Origin: SIG565 sp045650565
GTDB taxonomy: Bacteria; Bacillota; Clostridia; Oscillospirales; Acutalibacteraceae
Length of the DNA: 64,000 nt
Direction of reading: 5' to 3'
NCBI GenBank assembly: GCA_045650565.1
Contig: JAZRRG010000042.1
Location: 1-64,000 of the forward strand
Under the pieces are notes generated by a model that was given only the letters and a program-made list of their open reading frames with translations, did no database searches and was not told where the DNA came from. The stretch's first letter is position 1, and each line of letters starts with the position of its first letter. Of the stretch, positions 31,619 to 39,484 are shown in pieces. The translations under genes were made by a program, and so were the position numbers.

Positions 31619-33769
31619 ATGAAGAAAATGAAACGTATTTTATCAATCATTCTTGTATTGGCTTGCCTTTGTACTATGTCTGTGGGAATCACAGCGAGTG
31701 CTGCTGATTTCACAGATTCCTCCAACGATGCGGCGACAAAGTGGTTAACTGGTTCCAACAAGGAAAAATTTGTATATTCACGCCCAATGTTCGACGATTT
31801 ACCGATGGTAACAGCGGGAGATATGGGCGTAGGAGAATTCGGTGAGTTGGCTGATATTTTCGCCATTGACGGTAAGATTTACTTGCTTGACGGCGGCAAC
31901 ACCGAAGCACAGCCAAAGGGCCGAGTAATCGTTCTTGATGAAAACTATAAAAAGTTAGATGAGTTTTCGCAGGTGTACTATAACGGTGAGGCATTGGAAT
32001 TTGCAAGAGCCAAGGGTATCTTGGTGCACAACGGTTTAATGTATATTTGCGATACAATACATTCACGTGTATTGGTTGTTGATGAGAATCATAATGTTGT
32101 TCGTATGTTCGAAAAGCCCGAAAGTGATATGTGGCCGAACGACCTTAACTTTAATCCTGTTAAAATAGTTATCGATAAAATGGATTACATATATATCCTT
32201 TGCGACGGCTCGTTTTACGGTGCTGCTATGTTTGAACCCGAAACCTATGAATTTACAGGATTTTTTGGTGCAAACGTAGTATCAACAACAGTTCTTGGCG
32301 CTGTCAATAATCTTTGGGATATGCTTTTCACCAACAACACCAAGCTTTCAAAGAGTCAGAAAACACTTCCGTTCTCATTTGTTGATATGGTGCTTGGCGC
32401 TGACGGTTATTTGTATACCTGTACAGGTTACACAAAGAATGCCTCAACAGGTGCGGTAAGACGACTAAACCCAACGGGTAACAATATCCTTGTTGATAAG
32501 AGTAAGGGCGGTGCAACCGACTCAAGCAACGTTGTTTTCGGTACTACCGAGGCGGCAAAATCAAAGGGTATGAAAATATCCCATAACATCAACTCTATAA
32601 CGGTTGATGACCAAAATTATATATATGTATTGGACTCAAACTACGGTAGAATATATATGTATGATACCGAGTGTAATCTTATTTGCACAATAGGCGGCGG
32701 TATTGGTGATGGTATACAGAAGGGAACCTTCCGTGGCTCCAAGGCAATAACCTCGATGGGCGATAAGATTTATGCAATAGATTATGTTAAAAGAGGCATT
32801 ATCACTTTTGAGAAAAACGATTACGGTAGAATGGTGCAGCAGGCACAAACAATGACTATGGCGGGCGACTATACCGATGCCGCAGTTATTTGGAATGATG
32901 TAGTTGCCCTCGACCGCAACTCGATTATCGCTTACCGTGGTCTTGCAAAGGCAGCTTTGCTTGAGGACCGCTATCAAGACGCTATGGATTACGCACTTAT
33001 GGGTTATGACCGTAACACATACAGTCAGGCGTTTGATTATGTGCGCACCGAGTTCATGGAAAAGCACTTTACGGCAATTTTCGTAGGCGCAATTATTCTG
33101 GTTGTTGCCATCATACTGCTTTTGCGTTTCAAGAAAAAGCGCAACATAGTGCTTATTAAAAACCATAAGCTCAAAATTGCGTTGGGAACAATGTTCCATC
33201 CGGCAGATACCTTCTACGAAATCAAGCGTAACAATAACGGTTCGGTTGTCATCGCAACGGTAATGCTGTTCCTATGGTATGTAGGTAAAATTTTGGGCTA
33301 CGGCAGTGGTTTCATCTTCAACAAGACCGATATTGGTGAGGCAAACGCTTGGTATGCATTGGCTCAAACAATAGGACTTGTGTTATTGTTTGTATGTGCA
33401 AACTGGTTGGTTTGCGTATTGTTTGAGGGTAAGGGTAAGCTAAAGGATATTTATGTGGCAACCTGCTACAGCATAATGCCGCTTATTATAAATTCCTTTG
33501 CGTATGCCATTCTTGCCAATGTATTAACGCTTGAAGAGGCAAGTATTATAAGCATTCTAAACGGAGCATGTGTGCTCTTTACGGGTATCCTGCTTGTAAT
33601 GTCAATAATAACCGTTCAGGAATTCACATTCGGCAAGTTCATATTTACAACAATTGTAACACTTTTGGCGATGATTCTTGTTGTGTTCCTTATTTTCTTA
33701 ATAGTAATTTTGTTACAACAGTCAGCAGACTTCATCAAGACCGTGTACTTAGAAGCGGTTTACCGATAA
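31619..33769 (+). CDS. Exported beta-propeller/TPR protein with C-terminal YIP1-like membrane domain
   Basis: This 716-residue protein has a signal peptide (ASA-AD). Residues about 60-410 carry NHL-like propeller strands such as GKIYLLDGGN, GLMYICDTIHSRVLVVDENH, DYIYILCDGS and NYIYVLDSNYGRIYMYD. A TPR-like pair (about 415-470) is followed by a membrane span (about 482-502) and a YIP1-type domain (about 520-710) with the FHPADTFYEIK start and about five spans. The extracellular propeller is thus joined to a cytoplasm-facing membrane module. It lies between the permeases and the DUF5696 gene. Its role may be scaffolding or sensing; this is not known. Confidence 0.8.
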   Translation: MKKMKRILSIILVLACLCTMSVGITASAADFTDSSNDAATKWLTGSNKEKFVYSRPMFDDLPMVTAGDMGVGEFGELADIFAIDGKIYLLDGGNTEAQPKGRVIVLDENYKKLDEFSQVYYNGEALEFARAKGILVHNGLMYICDTIHSRVLVVDENHNVVRMFEKPESDMWPNDLNFNPVKIVIDKMDYIYILCDGSFYGAAMFEPETYEFTGFFGANVVSTTVLGAVNNLWDMLFTNNTKLSKSQKTLPFSFVDMVLGADGYLYTCTGYTKNASTGAVRRLNPTGNNILVDKSKGGATDSSNVVFGTTEAAKSKGMKISHNINSITVDDQNYIYVLDSNYGRIYMYDTECNLICTIGGGIGDGIQKGTFRGSKAITSMGDKIYAIDYVKRGIITFEKNDYGRMVQQAQTMTMAGDYTDAAVIWNDVVALDRNSIIAYRGLAKAALLEDRYQDAMDYALMGYDRNTYSQAFDYVRTEFMEKHFTAIFVGAIILVVAIILLLRFKKKRNIVLIKNHKLKIALGTMFHPADTFYEIKRNNNGSVVIATVMLFLWYVGKILGYGSGFIFNKTDIGEANAWYALAQTIGLVLLFVCANWLVCVLFEGKGKLKDIYVATCYSIMPLIINSFAYAILANVLTLEEASIISILNGACVLFTGILLVMSIITVQEFTFGKFIFTTIVTLLAMILVVFLIFLIVILLQQSADFIKTVYLEAVYR

Positions 33770-33787
33770 ACACAAAGGAGGATAAAA

Positions 33788-36019
33788 ATGAAAAATATTT
33801 TATTGAAAATAGTATCATTCATCCTTTGTGCTTTGATGCTTGTTTCCTTTGCAGGATGCACGGGGGGAACCGAATATACACATGTGTTGGATGAATTCAA
33901 AACTCAGATGCTTCATCGCAACGAGGTTATTGAGAATGAAAAACTCACACTCAGTTGGGATGCGGTTAACAAGTGCGTAATATTAACCGATAAGGCAACA
34001 GGTGTTCAGTGGACCACCTCGCCCTACGGATATTTAGAGGGTACAGAGCGTCCGGCGATGCAAAAGAAATATGTTGAATCGCCCATTCACGTTAAGTACC
34101 TTGAGAATTATGAGTTCCAAGAGGGAACCTCACCTGACCCTGCGGATGACTACGGTTATGTGGCGTTAAGGGATTCAGAGGTAAGGGTTGAGAAGGACGC
34201 AAATTCCTTCACAATAACCTTCTGCTTTGAGCAATCAAACTCTATAATACCCCTTAAGTACACACTTAAGGAGGATTGCCTTGCGGTTTCAATTAACACC
34301 GATGATATAGTGGAGTATGAAGACCCGCTATACTCAATCGCATTTTTACCCACCTTCGCTGCAGTAAAGAAGGGTACCCAGAACAGCTATATGTTCTATC
34401 CTTCGGGTAGCGGTGCTTTGATAGATACATCCAACACAAACCTCGTGGATGTAACCTACTCTGCGGGTGTATACGGCAACGATGCCGCAAGAAAAATCAG
34501 AGATAAGCTCACAAATGATAAAAATGTTTATTTGCCGGTATTCGGTACCGTTGTTGGTGACAATGCTATTTGCGGAATCATCACTTCGGGAGCTGAGCAT
34601 GCGACAATAAACTACAGCACAAAATATGAGAGAACCGACTACACTGCTATATATCCCGAGCTTCACTTAAGAGGATACGACTTTAACACTGTAAAGGGAA
34701 ATATTAGGCAAGAGGAAACGGCTATTTATGCGGGCGAAATTTTAAGCGGTTCGGTTTTCGAGGTAGAGTATTATCCGTTGTCGGGCGATGACGCAAGCTA
34801 CAACGGTATGGCACAGCTCTATCAGAAAAAGCTTTACGGTGATAACCAAGGTGCCGATATTACGGAGGATGTATATTCTTTAAAGGTGTACGGCGGTCTG
34901 CTTGAGAAAAAGGATATTATTGGCTTCCCATACTATTCCTTGTTGGCTCTTACAACCTATGATGATGTAAGTAAAATGTTAAGCGAATTGTCATCCACCG
35001 GTGTAACCCCCAACGTTCAGCTTTATGGCTTTGGTGCGTCGGGCTTGGATGCAGATAAGGTTGCGGGCGGCTTTAAGTTAGGCAGTGCATTTGGTAATAC
35101 CAAGCAGCTTGGCAGTCTTGTTAATTACTGTGATACAAACAACATTGATATGTTTGTTGATTTTAACCTTACCGAGTACAAAACCGGCTCTTTAGGTTAT
35201 AGCGCAATGTTTGATACGGCTAAGACCGCCAATAAACAAGCGGCATACCTATATCACATTGACAAATCGGTACAGACACAGGATAGCACAAACTATGAGC
35301 GTTTCCGCTTACTCAAGCGTGACAAGGTGCTCAAAGTGGCAAATACACTTGTTAAGAAAATTAACAAGTACAGTTTGCCCGGTGTTAGCTTTGCATCTCT
35401 TACAAGCACGGCATATTCCGACTATTCATCAAGTGAGTATTATGTTAAAAAGAATATGTCAAGCTTTACGACAGGTATTTTGAACAGTTATAAAGAAAGC
35501 GGCTACAACACTGCAGCCAACGGAGCAAATGCTTATGCTGCATTAGCGGCTGACTGTGTGTTCGAAACACCTACAAGCTCAAGCGAGTTAGATGTATTCT
35601 GGACCGATGTTCCGTTCTATCAAATGGTGTTTAAGGGCAAAACCGAAATCACTACTGAGGCAGTAAATGCAGGCGAAGTGTTGAGCGTTAAGCAGTTAAA
35701 GGCACTTGAGTCGGGCACATCCATGTTGTTCTATGTTTACAACACCTATGATTCGGTTCTTACATATTCACCTTATAAGGGACTTTACGGTGCTTTATAT
35801 GAGGATAATAAGGACGACATCGTTAAGGCGGCAGAGGAATATAAGGATTACTATTCGGCAATAAGCGGTCAAACAATTACAAATCACGAATTGCTTACTG
35901 ACGATGTACGCTGCACCACCTTCTCAAATGGTGTTAAGATATATGTAAACTATTCGGATACAGATTATATGTTTGCGGGCAACTCGGTGCCTGCAGGCGG
36001 ATATCTTATAGTTAAATAG
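33788..36019 (+). CDS. DUF5696 lipoprotein, glycoside-hydrolase-like
   Basis: This 743-residue lipoprotein (lipobox SFAGC) matches the DUF5696 family, which occurs next to sugar ABC transporters in Firmicutes. An N-terminal beta-sandwich (about 40-340) is followed by a region resembling a (beta/alpha)8 barrel, with TPNVQLYGFGASGLD, DMFVDFNLTEY and LPGVSFASLTS as likely strands, then a C-terminal beta domain. Acidic residues at the strand ends (for example the Asp of FVDFN) could be catalytic but were not verified. An extracellular glycan hydrolase feeding the importer is the most likely role. The AAAGGAGG site is strong. Confidence 0.75.
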   Translation: MKNILLKIVSFILCALMLVSFAGCTGGTEYTHVLDEFKTQMLHRNEVIENEKLTLSWDAVNKCVILTDKATGVQWTTSPYGYLEGTERPAMQKKYVESPIHVKYLENYEFQEGTSPDPADDYGYVALRDSEVRVEKDANSFTITFCFEQSNSIIPLKYTLKEDCLAVSINTDDIVEYEDPLYSIAFLPTFAAVKKGTQNSYMFYPSGSGALIDTSNTNLVDVTYSAGVYGNDAARKIRDKLTNDKNVYLPVFGTVVGDNAICGIITSGAEHATINYSTKYERTDYTAIYPELHLRGYDFNTVKGNIRQEETAIYAGEILSGSVFEVEYYPLSGDDASYNGMAQLYQKKLYGDNQGADITEDVYSLKVYGGLLEKKDIIGFPYYSLLALTTYDDVSKMLSELSSTGVTPNVQLYGFGASGLDADKVAGGFKLGSAFGNTKQLGSLVNYCDTNNIDMFVDFNLTEYKTGSLGYSAMFDTAKTANKQAAYLYHIDKSVQTQDSTNYERFRLLKRDKVLKVANTLVKKINKYSLPGVSFASLTSTAYSDYSSSEYYVKKNMSSFTTGILNSYKESGYNTAANGANAYAALAADCVFETPTSSSELDVFWTDVPFYQMVFKGKTEITTEAVNAGEVLSVKQLKALESGTSMLFYVYNTYDSVLTYSPYKGLYGALYEDNKDDIVKAAEEYKDYYSAISGQTITNHELLTDDVRCTTFSNGVKIYVNYSDTDYMFAGNSVPAGGYLIVK

Positions 36020-36032
36020 GGAGGTGAACAGT

Positions 36033-36938
36033 ATGTTTAAAAGTAAAACAAAAAAGCATAAGGGCGTTGAACAACTTAAAAGCAGATACGGCAGACTGTT
36101 CGTTCTTCCTTGGGAAATAGGTTTAGTACTGTTCTTCTTCGTTCCGATTATCACATCTATTCGTTATGCCTTCAGCGAAATCAGTATGACAAATGAGGGC
36201 TTTGAGGTTGGCTGGGTTGGACTTAGGTGGTTCAAGTACTATCTGATGGAGGATGCTAACTATCTTAACGAGCTGACATCATCTATTACAAGCTTCCTTG
36301 TCCAAATTCCGCTGATTTTGGCGTTGAGTCTTATACTTGCAATTATCTTGAACCAAAAGTTCGCCGGTCGTACCTTAGCACGTGCGATATTCTTCCTACC
36401 TGTTATTATCGCAACGGGTGTAATTATTAACATTATGACCAGTGAATATGTAAATGTAAGTCTTGTAGCGTCGGCGGGTAGTGATACAAGCTACAACAGT
36501 ATGATAGACTTTGAGCAAATTCTCGGAAACTTAGGTCTACCTGATGAAATAAACAACCTAATAGCAGGGTACATAGGCGACATCTTCAATTTGCTGTGGT
36601 CGTGCGGTGTTCAAATCATCCTGTTTATTGCTGGACTTCAAACCATACCCGACCAGCTATACGAGGTTTCCCGAGTTGAAGGCGCTTCCAAGTGGGAAGA
36701 GTTCTGGTATATAACAATACCCATGCTTGGCAACACAATACTGTTGGTTATGGTATATACGATGATAGATATGTTCACAAAGAAAGCCGGCGTAATGAAA
36801 ATGGCGGTTGACTTTATGAACAAGGCGGTTTACGACAGAAGCTCTGCGATGCTATGGATGTACTTCCTTGTAGTAGGCGCCATAATGGCTATAGTTGTAG
36901 GAGTTTACAACAAGCTGTGCTTGAAGAAATGGTCTTAA
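36033..36938 (+). CDS. Sugar ABC transporter permease (MalF-like), set 2
   Basis: This 301-residue permease has a cytoplasmic N-terminus, six spans and the coupling segment EVSRVEGASKWEEFWYITIPML. GGGAGGTG precedes the ATG at 36033; the GTG at 36024 lies inside that site and was rejected. It is a distinct paralogue of the set 1 permease (different N-terminus and loop), so the locus seems to encode two importers or a composite system. Confidence 0.92.
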   Translation: MFKSKTKKHKGVEQLKSRYGRLFVLPWEIGLVLFFFVPIITSIRYAFSEISMTNEGFEVGWVGLRWFKYYLMEDANYLNELTSSITSFLVQIPLILALSLILAIILNQKFAGRTLARAIFFLPVIIATGVIINIMTSEYVNVSLVASAGSDTSYNSMIDFEQILGNLGLPDEINNLIAGYIGDIFNLLWSCGVQIILFIAGLQTIPDQLYEVSRVEGASKWEEFWYITIPMLGNTILLVMVYTMIDMFTKKAGVMKMAVDFMNKAVYDRSSAMLWMYFLVVGAIMAIVVGVYNKLCLKKWS

Positions 36939-36950
36939 GGAGGGGCAGTA

Positions 36951-37907
36951 ATGATTAAAGTTAAAAACAATAAAATCAATGCCCGTAAATTAGGCAAAAC
37001 CGGAGCCAGAGTTGTTATTCCAATAGTCAGATGGGTGTTCCTGCTTTCAATCAGTTACATTCTTTTGTATCCGTTGTTTTATATGATATCAACATCGGTT
37101 AGAGCGCCGATGGACTTTGTTGATACAACGGTTATGTGGGTTCCAAAAAACTTTTCGTTCTATAACATAACAAGAGCGTTTGATTTGTTAGATTACCCCA
37201 AATCATTGTTAAGCACATTAAAGGTTGAAATTATCAGTGCCTTTATAGAGGTGGCAACCTGTTCTATTACGGCGTATGGCTTGGCAAGATTTGAGTTTAA
37301 GGAAAAGAAGATATTAACACTTATTCTTATGCTAACAATTCTTATTCCTACCCCTATGATAATTATTCCCTTGACCGTAAGCATGCGATATCTTGACTTC
37401 TTTGGAATTCTCGGTCTTATCGGCGAGCTTATCGGTCACAATATCCGTCCTAATCTCTTAAATACGGTATGGTCTTTCTACATACCCAGTATTTTCTCGG
37501 TGGGTTTAAAAGCGGGTTTGTTCATCTATATGTATGTTCAGTTCTTCAAGGGCTTACCTAAGGAGCTTGAGGAAGCGGCATCTATTGACGGTGCAGGACC
37601 TATCAAAACATTCCTCACCATTGTTGTGCCTTCGTCGGGAACAATATTCCTGACAGTTATAATATTCAGTATTATATGGCACTGGAACGATACCTATCTT
37701 TCGGTAATGTTTTTATCAAAGAATTTTCCGTTGTCGGTGGCTCTTGCCAATATAACGACAAAAATGAACGATATTTTGTTTGAGCCGAGAGCAGTAGGCA
37801 TACTTATGGCGGCCTGCTTACTGGTAATTCTACCCGTGCTTATCGTTTATTGCATTTTGCAAAAACGCTTTATCAAGAGCATTGATAGAGTAGGTATAGT
37901 AGGATAA
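36951..37907 (+). CDS. Carbohydrate ABC transporter permease (MalG-like), set 2
   Basis: This 318-residue permease with six spans carries the EAA loop ELEEAASIDGAGPIKTFLTIVVP. AAGGAGG precedes the ATG. It pairs with the permease 12 bases upstream. Unlike set 1, the cognate binding protein lies downstream rather than upstream. Confidence 0.92.
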   Translation: MIKVKNNKINARKLGKTGARVVIPIVRWVFLLSISYILLYPLFYMISTSVRAPMDFVDTTVMWVPKNFSFYNITRAFDLLDYPKSLLSTLKVEIISAFIEVATCSITAYGLARFEFKEKKILTLILMLTILIPTPMIIIPLTVSMRYLDFFGILGLIGELIGHNIRPNLLNTVWSFYIPSIFSVGLKAGLFIYMYVQFFKGLPKELEEAASIDGAGPIKTFLTIVVPSSGTIFLTVIIFSIIWHWNDTYLSVMFLSKNFPLSVALANITTKMNDILFEPRAVGILMAACLLVILPVLIVYCILQKRFIKSIDRVGIVG

Positions 37908-37915
37908 AAGGTATA

Positions 37916-37981
37916 TTGACAGCTGACCACAAAAAGTAATTACTTTAAATGGTTGCTTTTTTGCGGGAAGGGTGTTACAAT
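37916..37981 (+). promoter_or_regulatory. Internal promoter region before the second binding protein
   Basis: Two overlapping possibilities are present. TTGCTT (37953-37958) and TACAAT (37976-37981) have a 17-base spacer. TTGACA (37916-37921) has a weaker TTACTT-type -10 about 18 bases on. The perfect palindrome AAAGTAATTACTTT (37933-37946) sits over the latter -10 and just upstream of the former -35, as expected for an operator. Confidence 0.55.
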
Positions 37982-38010
37982 ATAAAAAAATAAAGAGGAG
38001 GTATTTTATC

Positions 38011-39384
38011 TTGAAAAACCTTAAAAGAGTATTTGCAATACTGCTTGTAGTTGCTATGGCTCTCACAGCTGCCGGTTGCGGTGGCAACGGCGGTAACAAT
38101 GGCGGCGGAACAAGTACGGGCGGTACAGGTGTTGGCGGACTGAAGGTAGAAGAGTACGCTATTGATTCTGAGGCAGTTTTAGCTTCAATGCCCTCAGAGC
38201 TTAAAGGAACCACCATTACATTCCTTAGCTGGTATGACCCTGAGGACCGTGAGGAAAAGGATGTTATAGCAGCTTTCGAGCAAAAAACAGGCATTACTAT
38301 TGAAAACCGTATTGTTGATTATGCGGGCTATGCAAACAAGGTAGCTGCGGCATTGGCTCAGGGTGAAACACCTGATGTTATGCGTATGAGACTGCCCTTG
38401 GTTGACCTTCTGAAACTGTGTCAGCCGATATCAGCTACAGGGTATGACTTTAGCGATAAGGCATGGGATAAGAACACAATGGAGCTTTATACAGTAGGTA
38501 ATAATTGCTATGGTACAAATCTCGTTTACACACCCTATTTCTTACCCACCATGTTCTTCTATAACTCAAGTGTAATTGAGGATATGGGCTTTGATGACCC
38601 GTATGAGCTTTGGAAGGATGGCAAATGGACCTGGAGTAAGTTCAGAGACATGTGCAGCACTTGGGTTAATGAGAACGGTGCTGAGTACACAGGTGCTTGT
38701 ATAATGCGTCCTACATTCCCTGCAGAAACCGCAGATTCTTCCCTTATTAAGAAGAGTGCTGACGGTGTTACCTATGAGCTTGACTTTACAAATCAGATGG
38801 CTCTTGATTGCTGGAAGTATACACAGGAAGGCAAGCAAATGGGCTGGTTTACCAATGTAAACGATGCATTCGACCAGGCAAAGCCCAAGCTTTTGTTCGC
38901 TAGTATTGATGCTTCGGCAGTTCAGCAGTCATCGGGTTACTTTAGCAAGACCAGATTACGTGGCTACCTAAAGGGTGTTCCCGCACCTGTGTGGGACTTA
39001 ACCGAGGGCTTTAATGACTATACACTTTCCATGATGGAAACCATCGGTTTCGGTATCCCGAAGGGCGCTAAGAACGCAAAGGCGGTTCCCTACTTCTTGG
39101 CATATCTTTGCAACTTTGCAAACTATAATCAAGGCGTTGGCGAAGGCGGCTTCTTCTTCAGCGAGCAGATTAAAGAGTGCTATATGGATATGATGACTAT
39201 TGAAAAAAGAACATTTGATATCACTTCGCAAATTGCTGAGTACGATGGAACCATCGAGAACTTTGGTTGGCAGTTGTTCTACAACGTAGACCCGACTCAG
39301 ACAGAGCAGTGGTTACAAGAAAGAGAATATATTGTACAGAACAGTATGAATCAGTACAACGATGTTCTCAATACTTTAAAATAG
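38011..39384 (+). CDS. Extracellular sugar-binding lipoprotein (family 1), set 2
   Basis: This 457-residue lipoprotein (lipobox TAAGC then a Gly-rich linker) is an SBP_bac_1 protein: GTTITFLSWYDPEDREEKDVIAAFE-type start, VAAALAQGETPDVMRMR, and the aromatic-rich lobe with WKDGKWTWSKFRDM. Start at TTG 38011 is chosen because GAGGAGG lies nine bases upstream; the ATG at 37972 lies within the promoter. It ends at a strong terminator, closing the ABC cluster. The ligand is presumably an oligosaccharide. Confidence 0.9.
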   Translation: MKNLKRVFAILLVVAMALTAAGCGGNGGNNGGGTSTGGTGVGGLKVEEYAIDSEAVLASMPSELKGTTITFLSWYDPEDREEKDVIAAFEQKTGITIENRIVDYAGYANKVAAALAQGETPDVMRMRLPLVDLLKLCQPISATGYDFSDKAWDKNTMELYTVGNNCYGTNLVYTPYFLPTMFFYNSSVIEDMGFDDPYELWKDGKWTWSKFRDMCSTWVNENGAEYTGACIMRPTFPAETADSSLIKKSADGVTYELDFTNQMALDCWKYTQEGKQMGWFTNVNDAFDQAKPKLLFASIDASAVQQSSGYFSKTRLRGYLKGVPAPVWDLTEGFNDYTLSMMETIGFGIPKGAKNAKAVPYFLAYLCNFANYNQGVGEGGFFFSEQIKECYMDMMTIEKRTFDITSQIAEYDGTIENFGWQLFYNVDPTQTEQWLQEREYIVQNSMNQYNDVLNTLK

Positions 39385-39390
39385 TTAATA

Positions 39391-39420
39391 AAAAAGCAGA
39401 GGGTTTACCTCTGCTTTTTT
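39391..39420 (+). terminator. Terminator of the carbohydrate ABC cluster
   Basis: AAAAAGCAGAGG and CCTCTGCTTTTT pair around GTTTA, followed by more T. Confidence 0.92.
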
Positions 39421-39422
39421 TA

Positions 39423-39451
39423 TTGACACAATAAAAATCATAATGTAAAAT
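39423..39451 (+). promoter_or_regulatory. Promoter of the alpha-galactosidase gene
   Basis: TTGACA (39423-39428) and TAAAAT (39446-39451) have a 17-base spacer. Confidence 0.8.
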
Positions 39452-39484
39452 GGATATAACAACAAATATCAAGGTGGTAAAGAT

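Noticed and set aside
32636..33199. 187-residue open frame antisense to the propeller/YIP1 gene
   Set aside because: It has no ribosome site or family features, and the plus-strand gene is clearly coding here.
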